Source: Paenibacillus profundus (GTDB lineage: Bacteria; Bacillota; Bacilli; Paenibacillales; Paenibacillaceae). Taken from it: a stretch of DNA of 64,000 bases. The notes beneath the pieces are model-generated. The model ran no database searches. It had not been told where the DNA came from and was given only the letters and a program-made list of their open reading frames with translations. Position numbers and translations under genes: made by a program. Positions 19,681 to 28,950 of the stretch are shown here, one piece after another. Position 1 is the first letter of the stretch. Every line of letters starts with the position of its first letter. The stretch lies in contig NZ_JAJNBZ010000025.1 in assembly GCF_021369635.1 (NCBI RefSeq), forward strand, positions 1 through 64,000, read 5' to 3'.

Positions 19681-20877
19681 ATGAGCAGGCTGTATGATTG
19701 CATCGTCATCGGAGCGGGATCGTTCGGGGCAAGCGCAGGTATGCATTTGGCACGGGAAGGAGCACGCGTGCTTCTGTTGGATATGTTTCACCCACCGCAT
19801 GGGCGCGGAAGCCACCATGGAGACACCCGTATTTTTCGCACCGCATATACGATGGGCTCGGCCTATGTGTGCTTGGCGGAGCGCGCACGGGTGGGGTGGC
19901 TTCATTTGGAAGAGGAAGCGCGCCGTCACCTTGGGTTAATGCCGGATGCTGCGAACAGAGCGGGCAGCGCGGACGAACAGCCGGAGCTGTTCAAGCTCTT
20001 TCTGCCGACTGGAGTGATCAGTGTCGGGGATGCGCATAGCGAGGCGCTAGCCAACAAGGAAGCGAGCTGTGTCGCGAACGGGGTTGCTTATGAACGGTGG
20101 GATGATCGGGAAACGAAACGAAGGCTGCCGGCGCTGTACGTTCCTGCCCATTCTGAGGTTCTGTATGAACCGGAGGGCGGCGTATTATTCAGTGAACGGA
20201 TTATTGAGAGTTATTTGAAGCTGGCCGAAGCATATGGTGCCGAATGGAAGCCGAATCATCCTGTGCAGCGTATTGCGACAGTGGGGAATGCGGTGGAAGT
20301 GTGGAGCGGGAATGAGCGCTTTGTCGCTTCCAAGGTACTAGTGACGACGGGAGCATGGCTTCCGCGGCTGCTGCCGTCTCTAGGTTTGCCCGTACAAGCG
20401 GAACGCCGCGCCGTCGCGTGGTTCGAGGACACGAGCGGAAGTTATTCTGCAGAACGGTTTCCCGCATTCATTGTTCATCAGAGCACAGATTCGGAGTATT
20501 ACGGCCTTCCTTCGGTGCGCGGTTCCGGTATCAAGATAGGGCACCATCAGCAGGGACAGCCTTGGAACCCGGATGAAGAAGTCGCTCCGTTCGGCAGCTG
20601 CAGCGGTGAAGAACGGTTGCTCTCCGAATTCACGGCCCAGTCCTTCCCGGAGGCGGGGCGATGTATGCGCGGGGCTGCCTGCATGTACGAGATGACGCCA
20701 AGCGAGCACTTCATTATCGACAGACATCCCGACGAGCCAGCGGTTTGGTTCGCGGGCGGCGGCTCCGGACACGGATTTAAATTTGCCAGCGCTATCGGTG
20801 AAACGGTCAGTCGTTGGATGCTGCATGGGAAGCGGGAACCGGAACTTGAGACGTTTTCGCTAGTATGCACAAGGTAG
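19681..20877 (+). CDS. Monomeric sarcosine oxidase / N-methyltryptophan oxidase family flavoprotein
   Basis: This 398-residue enzyme should oxidatively remove an N-methyl or other group from a secondary amine, producing H2O2 and an aldehyde. A dinucleotide-binding GAGSFGA motif (about residues 11-17) binds FAD. The GSHHGDTRIFR segment resembles the RSSHGDTR-type loop of sarcosine oxidases. Cys334 in ACMYEMTP corresponds to the cysteine that carries covalent FAD, and GGGSGHGFKF closes the FAD site. The frame is open further upstream, but AAGAGGTG precedes the ATG at 19681. It is the first gene ahead of a sulfonate-type ABC transporter, about 107 bp away, so an N-methylated sulfonate such as N-methyltaurine is a possible substrate; that is inference. 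Confidence 0.8.
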   Translation: MSRLYDCIVIGAGSFGASAGMHLAREGARVLLLDMFHPPHGRGSHHGDTRIFRTAYTMGSAYVCLAERARVGWLHLEEEARRHLGLMPDAANRAGSADEQPELFKLFLPTGVISVGDAHSEALANKEASCVANGVAYERWDDRETKRRLPALYVPAHSEVLYEPEGGVLFSERIIESYLKLAEAYGAEWKPNHPVQRIATVGNAVEVWSGNERFVASKVLVTTGAWLPRLLPSLGLPVQAERRAVAWFEDTSGSYSAERFPAFIVHQSTDSEYYGLPSVRGSGIKIGHHQQGQPWNPDEEVAPFGSCSGEERLLSEFTAQSFPEAGRCMRGAACMYEMTPSEHFIIDRHPDEPAVWFAGGGSGHGFKFASAIGETVSRWMLHGKREPELETFSLVCTR

Positions 20878-20984
20878 AACAACACAAAAACATAAGTGAA
20901 CAAGAGCAACCTGTTGACGATAGTATGGATCACCGGGAAGATAATAACCGATTAAGAAGGAGCCGGCGGGAGGAGTGTTTTTTT

Positions 20985-22106
20985 ATGATTAAAAACCAAT
21001 TTAATCTATCGGATAACTATAAATATGTAAATAGCAATGTGCGGGCGCGTTCAAAGCGGAAACGATTGTGGAAAGCAGGGGCGATCGGCACTTGGCTGCT
21101 CTTGATGGCCTTTGCGGCCGGCTGTGCTTCGGGTGCAGCCGGCTCGACGAGCGGAGCAGATGCATCCCCTGCAACTCCGGCAAAAGCGGATGGCGCAGCT
21201 GGAACGGGAAAGGTGATTCGCATTGGCTATCAGAAAGGCAATACACTGAACATTTTGAAAGTAAAGGGCAATCTGGATGAACGCTTAAAGTCAGAGGGTT
21301 ATAAAGTGGAGTGGAAGGTATTCGCCGGTGGCAACTTCTTGCTGGAGGCGATGAGCAGCGGCAGCGTAGACTTCGGTCATGCGGCGGACGGATCCGGCGT
21401 GTTCGGGCAAGCGGGCAACAAGCCGTTCGTCTACGTAGCGAATGACCTCCCTAACCCGGAAGGGATAGGGATTGTGGTGCATTCCGATTCCGCCATCGAA
21501 TCGATTGCCGAGCTGAAGGGCAAGAAGATTGCCGTCGCCAAGGGGGGCAATCACCACTATTTGGCCGTCCTTGCCCTCGAAAAGGCGGGGTTGAAGCTGG
21601 ATGACGTGCAGTTTGTGTACGTGAAGGATGCATCGGAGGGGCGTGCGCTCTTTGAAACGAAACAGGTCGATGCGCTTGGCTCATGGGATCCTTTTTTCGC
21701 TGCGGTGGAAAATGATTTGAAGCCGCTCACGTTGACTGATGGGCAGGGATACTCGCCAAATCGGACCTTCTATTATGCCAATGAGCAATTTGCCAAAGAT
21801 CATCCCGACTTGATTCGTCTCATTCTTGAAGAAATTCAGGAGGCGGATGAATGGGCGAATGAGCATAAACCCGAAGTTGTAAAGTTATTGTCAGATACAT
21901 TAGGCATTGATGCAGATGCTATCGAGCGGGCCGTAGGGCGCCGCCAATACGGGGTGGAGCTGCTAAGTTCGGAAATTATCGCGCCTCAGCAGCAGTTGGC
22001 CGATACGTATCATCGCATCGGATTGATTCCAAGTCAGATACAAGTCGCTGAACGAATGCCAGTTGACGCGCCGTGGGCGAAAGACGGCCCGATTCAGAAC
22101 AAATAG
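20985..22106 (+). CDS. ssuA: Sulfonate-type ABC transporter substrate-binding lipoprotein
   Basis: This is the extracellular receptor of the ABC transporter encoded by the next two genes. An unusually long 46-residue polar and hydrophobic leader ends in a lipobox FAAGC with Cys47, then a Ser/Ala/Thr spacer. The mature part has the NMT1/SsuA-like fold: IRIGYQKGNTLNILK, the GSVDFGHAADGS loop, and VAKGGNHHYLAVLALEKAGL. The ATG at 20985 has GGGAGGAG nine bases upstream, so the longer open frame from 20865 is not used. Related proteins bind aliphatic sulfonates, taurine or sulfate esters; the precise ligand cannot be read here. Confidence 0.85.
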   Translation: MIKNQFNLSDNYKYVNSNVRARSKRKRLWKAGAIGTWLLLMAFAAGCASGAAGSTSGADASPATPAKADGAAGTGKVIRIGYQKGNTLNILKVKGNLDERLKSEGYKVEWKVFAGGNFLLEAMSSGSVDFGHAADGSGVFGQAGNKPFVYVANDLPNPEGIGIVVHSDSAIESIAELKGKKIAVAKGGNHHYLAVLALEKAGLKLDDVQFVYVKDASEGRALFETKQVDALGSWDPFFAAVENDLKPLTLTDGQGYSPNRTFYYANEQFAKDHPDLIRLILEEIQEADEWANEHKPEVVKLLSDTLGIDADAIERAVGRRQYGVELLSSEIIAPQQQLADTYHRIGLIPSQIQVAERMPVDAPWAKDGPIQNK

Positions 22107-22128
22107 GCCGTATAAGGGGGAATGCTTC

Positions 22129-23040
22129 ATGAACACATCAAAAGCACCTGCCAATCCCAATATTCAATCCGTTCAATCTATTCAAACAAATATAAATTTC
22201 GATAAATCGCCTCATCCAGAAAGTACGCTTGCGAATCATATTCATCCGCCGCACACACGCCGCAGCGCAAGCTGGTGGCGTAAAGGCGGAAATGCCTTCA
22301 TTCCATGGCTGCTGCCCATATTGCTGCTTGCCGCCTGGCAGGCGGCTTCCGCGGCAAATATGCTCTCGTCGCAGCTGTTGCCGGCTCCTTCCACAGTGCT
22401 GCATACGCTCTGGACACTGACGCTAAGCGGAGAACTGGCTCACCACATGAGCGTCAGCCTGACGAGGGCACTGGTCGGATTCGTCATCGGAGGCGGTATT
22501 GGATTTCTGTTCGGCGTCTTGAGCGGCAGCTTCGACTGGTTCTATCGGCTGTTCGATACGTCGATTCAAATGATTCGCAACATACCGCATTTGGCGTTGG
22601 TTCCGCTCGTTATTATTTGGCTAGGCATCGATGAAGGCGCGAAAATATTTCTGGTTGCACTCGGGGTCATGTTCCCGATTTACGTCAATACGTATCATGG
22701 CATTCGCTCGGTAGATCAAGGCGTCGTGGAAATGGCAAAGGTGTATGGTCTGCGTTCCGCCTCCTTGTTCCGGCACGTCATTTTGCCAGGGGCGCTGCCA
22801 TCGATCTTCGTCGGACTCCGCTATGCGCTAGGCGTGATGTGGCTAACCCTTATCGTCGCCGAGACGATCGCAACGGATGCGGGCGTCGGTTACCTCGCGA
22901 TGAATGCGCGTGAGTTCATGCAGACCGACGTCATTATTTTAAGCATCGTGCTGTATGCAGCTTTCGGCAAAGCGGCGGATGTGATCGCGAAGCTGCTGGA
23001 ACGGCGGGCGCTTCGTTGGAATGCGGCACATACATCATAA
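22129..23040 (+). CDS. ssuC: Sulfonate-type ABC transporter permease
   Basis: This is the membrane channel of the transporter. A polar N-terminal extension of about 58 residues, rich in Asn, His and Pro, precedes six transmembrane helices. The cytoplasmic EAA loop is seen as EMAKVYGLRSASLFRHVILPGALPSI, which docks on the ATPase. The ATG at 22129 follows AAGGGGG. It is 22 bp after the binding protein and 42 bp before the ATPase, so all three are co-transcribed. Confidence 0.88.
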   Translation: MNTSKAPANPNIQSVQSIQTNINFDKSPHPESTLANHIHPPHTRRSASWWRKGGNAFIPWLLPILLLAAWQAASAANMLSSQLLPAPSTVLHTLWTLTLSGELAHHMSVSLTRALVGFVIGGGIGFLFGVLSGSFDWFYRLFDTSIQMIRNIPHLALVPLVIIWLGIDEGAKIFLVALGVMFPIYVNTYHGIRSVDQGVVEMAKVYGLRSASLFRHVILPGALPSIFVGLRYALGVMWLTLIVAETIATDAGVGYLAMNAREFMQTDVIILSIVLYAAFGKAADVIAKLLERRALRWNAAHTS

Positions 23041-23082
23041 CGTTCACGACGGTAAGCATACAGATGAAGGAGGGACGGACTT

Positions 23083-23886
23083 ATGGGTATAAATGCAGCG
23101 CGTCCGTGGTCTGCCTTGTCGCCGAAGACTGGGGAGACTACGGTAGCAAAATCAGGTTCTGTGGCGGGAGCGGAACTACGAATAAACGGTGTCAGCAAAT
23201 CATTTGGGGAGCAGCCTGTTCTGCATGAGCTGAATTTGACGATACAAGAGGGGCAGTTCGTAGCCGTGGTCGGTCGCAGCGGCTGCGGCAAGAGCACGCT
23301 TCTGCGCTTGTTGGCTGGATTGGAACTGCCGACCGCAGGCGGCATCACGATCGACGGAGAAGTGGTGAACGGGCTGCGTGAGAGCACGACGGTCATGTTC
23401 CAAGACAGCCGGCTCATCCCCTGGAAGACAGTCATCGATAACGTGGGGCTCGGATTGAAGGGAGACTGGCGGCCGCGGGCCGAAGCAGCGCTACGGCAGG
23501 TGGGGCTGGACAATCGTAAGCACACTTGGCCGAATACACTGTCCGGAGGGCAGAAGCAGCGTGTCGCATTGGCTCGTGCGCTCGTGCGCAAGCCCAAGCT
23601 GCTGCTCTTGGATGAGCCGCTTAGCGCGCTTGATGCTTTAACGAAGCTGGAGATGCAACAGCTCCTTGCATCGCTGTGGGGGACTCAGCGTTTTACGACG
23701 CTGCTCGTAACCCATGATGTCAATGAGGCGGTCCGTCTCGCCGATCGCATTCTGCTCATTGACCGTGGCCGCGTTGCCTTGGATGTCGTCAATGACATCG
23801 CTCGGCCGCGTCAGGTGATGGACACCGCCTTCGGCAAACTGGAGAAGCGGGTGCTGGAGCGAATATTTGAGGAGCAATCCGATTAG
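23083..23886 (+). CDS. ssuB: Sulfonate-type ABC transporter ATP-binding protein
   Basis: This ATPase drives the transporter. It has Walker [10 protein letters not shown], signature LSGGQKQR, Walker [13 protein letters not shown] and the switch histidine in [10 protein letters not shown]. The Q-loop is [10 protein letters not shown], typical of the sulfonate/nitrate/taurine group. The first 30 residues before the ABC domain form an uncharacteristic extension. AAGGAGGG precedes the ATG. Confidence 0.9.
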   Translation: MGINAARPWSALSPKTGETTVAKSGSVAGAELRINGVSKSFGEQPVLHELNLTIQEGQFVAVVGRSGCGKSTLLRLLAGLELPTAGGITIDGEVVNGLRESTTVMFQDSRLIPWKTVIDNVGLGLKGDWRPRAEAALRQVGLDNRKHTWPNTLSGGQKQRVALARALVRKPKLLLLDEPLSALDALTKLEMQQLLASLWGTQRFTTLLVTHDVNEAVRLADRILLIDRGRVALDVVNDIARPRQVMDTAFGKLEKRVLERIFEEQSD

Positions 23887-23936
23887 GCGAGCAGACGGGG
23901 AGCAGAGCATACACAGCAGATAAGCGGAGGTGAGCC

Positions 23937-25193
23937 GTGGTGGCAAAGGTGACAGAGGATGCGGGAGTACGAATCATTGAGGGACGAAAAGATGCGGCGG
24001 CAGGGAAGGTGTCTGGTGAGGAATGCAAGTTGAAGCGGGGACTGCAGCAGATTGACCGCATCGCAGAGGAGATGCGTGCAGATGCGCAGGAGCTCGACGA
24101 GCAGCACGGGATCCCGGTGCTGCATGTGGACTCGCTGCGCCGTATCGGGTATCCGGCGTGGAATGTGCCGGAGGAGTATGGCGGTCAAGGCATGCCGCTC
24201 ACTGCGTGGCTGGCGGCGCAAGAGCGTCTCGCGCAGGGCAATCCGTCCGTGGCGCTCGGTATTGGCTGGCACATGGGCATCGTTCATGACTTGGCGGAGA
24301 AGCGGCCGTGGCCTGAGCCGATCTTCGCCGATATAAGCCGCCGCATTGTGGAAGAAGGCGGGCTCATCAACCGCGCGGCGATGGAGGTGGGCGGAGGCAG
24401 TCCTTCAAGAGGGGGGAAGCCGCGCACAACGGCGCAGCCGCTGGCTCAGGGCGGGTATGTGGTGAACGGACGTAAAACATTTACTACGCTTGCTCCGCTC
24501 TTGCAGTGGTTTATTGTGACGGCGACTGTCGAAGGTACGAACGATGTCGTCGATCTGATTATTCCTCGTGAAGCTGAAGGAGTGTCCATCGAGTGGACGT
24601 GGAACATGACAGGCATGCGCGGAACGGCTAGCCATGATCTTCTGTTGGATAATGTGTCAGTTCCAGAGGAGGCGCGAGTCATGCTGCACAGCTTGGAGGA
24701 TGTTCGCAGGCCAAATCCATATCTGCTGCATATTCCAGCGTGCTATTTAGGCATAGCAGTGGCGGCGCGTGACGAGGCGCTGTCGTTCTCAACGACATAC
24801 ACGCCGCCTTCATTGCAGCATCCAATTGCCAAGACGGCCCATGTGGAGCGCCTGTTGGGCGAGATGGAGGTGGATTTGATCGCGGCAAGGCATCTGCTCT
24901 ATGGTGTGGCAAAGGAATGGGAAACGAAAGGCTCGGAGCAGCCACCCCAGCGGCTTACGGATCTTGTTGCAGTGAAAACGTTCGTGGTGCAGACGGCGTT
25001 GACGGTCGTGGACAAAGCGATGCGCATCGTCGGCGCGCACAGTCTGAGCATGGATCATCCGCTGCAGCGCATGTACCGGGACGTTCGTTTCGGGCTGCAC
25101 AATCCGCCGATGGAGGATATCGCGCTGCAGCAGTTGGCACGGCGTGCGGTACATGTGTGGGAGCAGGCGAAGCGGCAAAGTAACGGAGAGTGA
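23937..25193 (+). CDS. Acyl-CoA-dehydrogenase-fold flavoprotein, possible sulfur-compound monooxygenase
   Basis: The 418-residue protein has the acyl-CoA dehydrogenase fold: an N-terminal helical domain (about 40-150), a middle beta domain with YVVNGRKTFTTLAPL (about 175-270), and a C-terminal four-helix domain (about 280-410). The middle-domain strand resembles the SfnB/DszC branch, which oxygenates sulfur compounds rather than fatty acyl-CoA. It is the last gene of the operon, 50 bp after the ATPase, so a role in the metabolism of the imported sulfur compound is likely. Two adjacent GTG codons (23937, 23940) follow GGAGGTGA; the first is given. No flavin reductase or SsuD/TauD gene is in the operon. 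Confidence 0.7.
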   Translation: MVAKVTEDAGVRIIEGRKDAAAGKVSGEECKLKRGLQQIDRIAEEMRADAQELDEQHGIPVLHVDSLRRIGYPAWNVPEEYGGQGMPLTAWLAAQERLAQGNPSVALGIGWHMGIVHDLAEKRPWPEPIFADISRRIVEEGGLINRAAMEVGGGSPSRGGKPRTTAQPLAQGGYVVNGRKTFTTLAPLLQWFIVTATVEGTNDVVDLIIPREAEGVSIEWTWNMTGMRGTASHDLLLDNVSVPEEARVMLHSLEDVRRPNPYLLHIPACYLGIAVAARDEALSFSTTYTPPSLQHPIAKTAHVERLLGEMEVDLIAARHLLYGVAKEWETKGSEQPPQRLTDLVAVKTFVVQTALTVVDKAMRIVGAHSLSMDHPLQRMYRDVRFGLHNPPMEDIALQQLARRAVHVWEQAKRQSNGE

Positions 25194-25236
25194 AGGGCGA
25201 ATGATGGGAAGGCAACGGTAAAAAAATAGTGTTGAT

Positions 25237-25269
25237 AAGGGGGAATCGCCGCAGATTCTCCCTTTTTTC
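25237..25269 (+). terminator. Terminator of the sulfonate operon
   Basis: The arms AAGGGGGAATC and GATTCTCCCTT are followed by a T run. Confidence 0.85.
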
Positions 25270-25844
25270 TTATTTAGAAATGTTTAAGTTATGCTGCTGG
25301 TTCCATACATTGCCGCACTCTCCCCTTCATTCAGAAGGCAGCCCTTCCTTTTAAAACGAAAACATACTGCCGGTCTGCCGTACGTTAGCCCTTAGCTCCA
25401 TACTCCCACACAGTCAGGAGGGATAACGAAGGGGAACAGGTACATGCCGTGTCGTACGAGGGTATCATGCCATGAAACGGCCAATCATGACGGCAGTTCA
25501 CAGAGCCGTCATTAGGTGTGCGGCCTACTGATGGAAGGGGAGAATGAAGCAAAGAGATGGATGAAGTGAAACACCGTCAGTCTGAAGGTGCTGCTGTTGC
25601 ATGAACGGAGCAGTTCGTTATGATACAGAAACCAAAGAAAGCGCTATCAAAAAATACGCGGACGGGGATACTTGTTCTGTCATTTGGTAAGGGAAAACGA
25701 TATATTTGAGGTGGGACCATGAAGCCTTCCGATTGGACCGAAGTAAGTTGAATGCTTCGAGGGCGCCCCTGACATGGGTAAGCTAGAAGGAGGAAGTGGA
25801 AGAAAGAAAATGGAAATAATTATAACAATTGGAGGAACGATAAT
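25270..25844. other. 575-bp gap upstream of the uridine phosphorylase operon
   Basis: No gene and no known riboswitch is visible. A perfect nine-base inverted repeat (ATGACGGC.. / ..GCCGTCAT, about 25488-25512) has no T run and could be an operator or RNA hairpin. Other short palindromes are weak. Confidence 0.4.
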
Positions 25845-26597
25845 ATGCAATCGGTACAACCTCACATTCGTATCGGAACTCATATGACCCAAGCACGCTA
25901 TGCCGTTCTTCCGGGTGACCCGAAGCGTGTCGGTGCGGTAGCCCATTGGCTGGATCGCGTCGAAGAGCTGACGTTCAACCGGGAATATCGCTCCATTCGG
26001 GGATGGATTGATGATGTGGAGGTGATCGTCATGTCCACGGGAATGGGGGGAGCATCTACTGGCATCGCCGTCGAAGAGCTGAATCGCCTAGGGATAACGA
26101 CGCTTATTCGCATTGGAAGCTGTGGCGCGCTGCAGTCTGGCATACAGCTTGGCGATATCGTCATCGCAGCCGGCGCGGTGCGCGACGACGGGGCGTCTGC
26201 GGCTTACATTGATAAAGGGTATCCGGCCATTCCGGATCCGGAGCTGCTGTGCGCGCTGATGCATACTGCTGACGAGCTGAAGCTGCCATGGCATTGCGGC
26301 CGCATTCGCAGTCACGACAGCTTCTATACGGACCGAGAGGAAGAAATCGACCGCTACTGGTCAGGGAAGGGCATTTTAGCCGCCGATATGGAAACATCCG
26401 CATTATTTGTAATTGGAGGCTTGCGGGGAATGCGTACGGCATCCATACTTAATGTTGTGGTCGAGCACGAAGGCGACCTGGAGCAGGGCATTAACAATTT
26501 GGTGGCTCAGGAAGACGCATGCGCACTTGGCGAAGAGCGTGAAATCCGGCTTGCCTTAGAGGCGATTCGAGCGGATGCACAGCGCTTGGCGCGCTAA
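25845..26597 (+). CDS. udp: Uridine phosphorylase-like nucleoside phosphorylase
   Basis: This cytosolic enzyme splits a nucleoside with phosphate into base and ribose 1-phosphate. The 250 residues show the NP-I family fold: VLPGDPKRV at the N-terminus (phosphate site), MSTGMGGAST, the IGSCGAL strand, and the DMETSALFVI motif that contacts ribose. The IRSHDSFYTDREE segment is like that of uridine phosphorylases. TTGGAGGAAC precedes the ATG. It is followed at about 75 bp by an ECF transporter, so it likely acts on the imported nucleoside. Confidence 0.85.
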   Translation: MQSVQPHIRIGTHMTQARYAVLPGDPKRVGAVAHWLDRVEELTFNREYRSIRGWIDDVEVIVMSTGMGGASTGIAVEELNRLGITTLIRIGSCGALQSGIQLGDIVIAAGAVRDDGASAAYIDKGYPAIPDPELLCALMHTADELKLPWHCGRIRSHDSFYTDREEEIDRYWSGKGILAADMETSALFVIGGLRGMRTASILNVVVEHEGDLEQGINNLVAQEDACALGEEREIRLALEAIRADAQRLAR

Positions 26598-26671
26598 TCA
26601 GATCAGGATACGGCATTACGGAAGCAACCTATATAATTAGTATCTAACTAAATGTTCTAGGAGGTATGATT

Positions 26672-27268
26672 ATGTCCAAACGAAGTATGTGGTCGATCTC
26701 CACGGCAGCGCTAGTGTTGATTCCCGTAGCTGTCGGCATTAATTACATAGGGAAATTATTTGCAGGCGTGCTGAAGCTGCCGCTATGGCTGGACGCCATC
26801 GGGACGGTACTGTCCAGTATGCTGGCGGGGCCAGTTATCGGCGGGTTGTCAGGGCTAATCAACAACATCATTTACGGCTTAACTATGGATCCCATTTCAT
26901 TCGTCTATGCGCTTACGAGCGTGTTCATTGGATTGGCAGCTGGGATTATGGCGCATAAAGGGTGGATATCAAGCTGGGGTAAAGCCGCTGTCGTCGGTTT
27001 GGTGGTCGGCTTGACGGCGGTCGTCATCTCCACGCCGCTCAACATTTGGTTCTGGGGCGGACAGACGGGGAACTTATGGGGCGACATCGTATTCGGCTAT
27101 GTGCTTAATGCGACGAAGTCGGTATGGCTGGCTTCTTTCGTTGATGAGCTAGTCGTCGACCTGCCAGACAAATTGCTAACGGTGCTGGCCGCTTATGGCA
27201 TATACCGCATGCTGCCGAAGAGTCTGATTCACATGTACAAAAATAATGACAACATTGAATCTCTATAA
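26672..27268 (+). CDS. ECF transporter substrate-binding (S) component
   Basis: This small hydrophobic protein of 198 residues has five or six helices and should bind the vitamin or nucleoside carried by the ECF system. The GTVLSSMLAGPVIGGLSGLINNIIYGL segment resembles the Gly-rich second and third helices of S components. ATG codons lie at 26666 and 26672; AGGAGG is correctly spaced for the second. The neighbouring uridine phosphorylase suggests a pyrimidine nucleoside as ligand, which is inference. It is the first of four consecutive transporter genes. Confidence 0.8.
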   Translation: MSKRSMWSISTAALVLIPVAVGINYIGKLFAGVLKLPLWLDAIGTVLSSMLAGPVIGGLSGLINNIIYGLTMDPISFVYALTSVFIGLAAGIMAHKGWISSWGKAAVVGLVVGLTAVVISTPLNIWFWGGQTGNLWGDIVFGYVLNATKSVWLASFVDELVVDLPDKLLTVLAAYGIYRMLPKSLIHMYKNNDNIESL

Positions 27269-27295
27269 GGGCTTATTCAAAAAGGTGGGAAAAGC

Positions 27296-28063
27296 ATGAA
27301 ATCAATGAGCCTGTATGTTGAGCGGGAGTCTACGGTGCATCACATCGATCCCATTACGAAGCTTGTCTATATTGCTGCTGCCATCGCGCTGCCCATTATC
27401 TTGCCATCCTTACATACGGCCTGGATTTGCATGCTCATTAGTTTCGTCATCCTTGGTATGGGGAGGGTGCTGACACGATCGCTCCCCATTATCGGCTTCG
27501 TCGGCTTCATTTTGCTGACGGTCGTCATCATTCAAGGCTTCTTTCATGTTGGCAACGAGACGGTGCTATTCCGATTAGGCTCCTGGCCCTTCTATGAGGA
27601 AGGGCTCCTATTTGCCATGGGCATTACGTTCCGCGCATTGAATATTGTAGGGGCCTTCCTTATTCTCGTATTAACGACTAAGCCTTCTGACCTGGTGGAA
27701 TCCTTAGTGCGCAAAGGCTTGTCTCCCCGAATTGGGTATGTGTTGAGTTCGGTGTTCCAGATTATTCCGCAAATGATGGCCACCGTGGATACGATTACGG
27801 ATGCGCAGCGTTCTAGAGGGATGGAGACGGAAGGGAAGCTGATGACGCGCATTAAGGCGTTTCTCCCGCTTATCGGTCCTGTCGTGCTCAGCTCGCTCAT
27901 AGATACGAAAGAACGGACGCTGGCGCTGCAAGTGCGCGGCTTCAACGTGAAGGGAAGCAAGACGTTCCTGAACGAAGAGAAGATGTACCGGTACGGTTCT
28001 GCCATGCGTTGGAGTATGCTGGCGATTGTGATCGGTGCCGTGATTTGGAGGGTGATCGCATGA
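27296..28063 (+). CDS. ecfT: ECF transporter transmembrane component EcfT
   Basis: EcfT couples the S component to the two ATPases. The 255-residue protein has helices in the first 130 residues and a cytoplasmic region with the two coupling motifs: AQRSRGMETEG (about residues 174-185) and ALQVRGF (about 214-220). These correspond to the Ala-Arg-Gly motifs that sit in the ATPase grooves. Its stop overlaps the next start as ATGA. Confidence 0.9.
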   Translation: MKSMSLYVERESTVHHIDPITKLVYIAAAIALPIILPSLHTAWICMLISFVILGMGRVLTRSLPIIGFVGFILLTVVIIQGFFHVGNETVLFRLGSWPFYEEGLLFAMGITFRALNIVGAFLILVLTTKPSDLVESLVRKGLSPRIGYVLSSVFQIIPQMMATVDTITDAQRSRGMETEGKLMTRIKAFLPLIGPVVLSSLIDTKERTLALQVRGFNVKGSKTFLNEEKMYRYGSAMRWSMLAIVIGAVIWRVIA

Positions 28064-28950
28064 GCCTCATTGAAGTGGAACATCTCAAATACCGCTACCC
28101 CGCGACAGAGAAGTTGGCGCTGAATGATATTTCACTGACGGCGGAAGCGGGTGAATTGATCGGTATTGTCGGGAAAAATACGGCTGGAAAGACCACCTTC
28201 TGCCAAGCGTTGGTCGGTCTGGTGCCGCACTTCTACAAAGGCGCATACGGAGGCAGCGTCCGCATCGGCGGCATGGATGTCAAGGAGAGCGGCGTGGACG
28301 AGACGATTCGCAAAGTTGGCATCGTCTTTCAAAATCCGTTCACCCAAGTGACCGGATCGAAGCTTACCGTGTACGAAGAGATTGCCTTCGGTCTTGAACA
28401 TTTAGGCATCGCGAGACAAGACATGATGGAGCGTATTGATCATGCGCTGCATTTGCTCGATATTGAAGCGTACAAAGACCGCGCTCCCTTCGATTTGTCG
28501 GGCGGTCAGATGCAGCGCATGGCCATTGCAAGCGTCATCGCGATGCGGCCGCAGGTCATCGTGCTCGATGAACCGACGTCTCAGCTTGACCCGCAAGGGT
28601 CAGAGGAGGTGTTCCGTGCCATTCAAAGCTTGAGCCGCGAGGGCATAACGGTCATTTTGGCTGAGCATAAGATGGAGAAGCTTGCTGCTTATGCCGATCG
28701 GATCGCGCTGCTTCATGAAGGGATGCTGATCGATTATGATACGCCCTCCCGTGTATTTTCGCGCAGCGATTTGGCTGAGTACGGTGTAGAGGCGCCGATA
28801 TACACACGAGTGTGTCAAGCGATTGGCTTCCGTATGCTGGATATGGATACGTATCCCGTAACGCTGGAAGAAGCGCAGGCGGCATATGAAGCGCAGCACA
28901 GCGCAATCTCGGCTTCATCACAAGAAGAGCAGGGTGGGCGTTATGATTAA
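28060..28950 (+). CDS. ecfA1: ECF transporter ATPase with canonical signature
   Basis: One of two ATPases energising the ECF transporter. It has Walker A GKNTAGKTTF, the Q-loop VFQNPFTQVTG, signature LSGGQMQR, Walker B VIVLDEPTSQLDP and switch His in ILAEHKME. A C-terminal extension of about 60 residues (after 235) is typical of ECF ATPases. The ATG at 28060 overlaps the ecfT stop by four bases. It overlaps the second ATPase gene by eight bases. Confidence 0.9.
   Translation: MSLIEVEHLKYRYPATEKLALNDISLTAEAGELIGIVGKNTAGKTTFCQALVGLVPHFYKGAYGGSVRIGGMDVKESGVDETIRKVGIVFQNPFTQVTGSKLTVYEEIAFGLEHLGIARQDMMERIDHALHLLDIEAYKDRAPFDLSGGQMQRMAIASVIAMRPQVIVLDEPTSQLDPQGSEEVFRAIQSLSREGITVILAEHKMEKLAAYADRIALLHEGMLIDYDTPSRVFSRSDLAEYGVEAPIYTRVCQAIGFRMLDMDTYPVTLEEAQAAYEAQHSAISASSQEEQGGRYD

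Noticed and set aside
25488..25512. Nine-base inverted repeat upstream of udp considered as a riboswitch or terminator
   Set aside because: There is no T run and no known riboswitch consensus around it; it is only noted as a possible hairpin.
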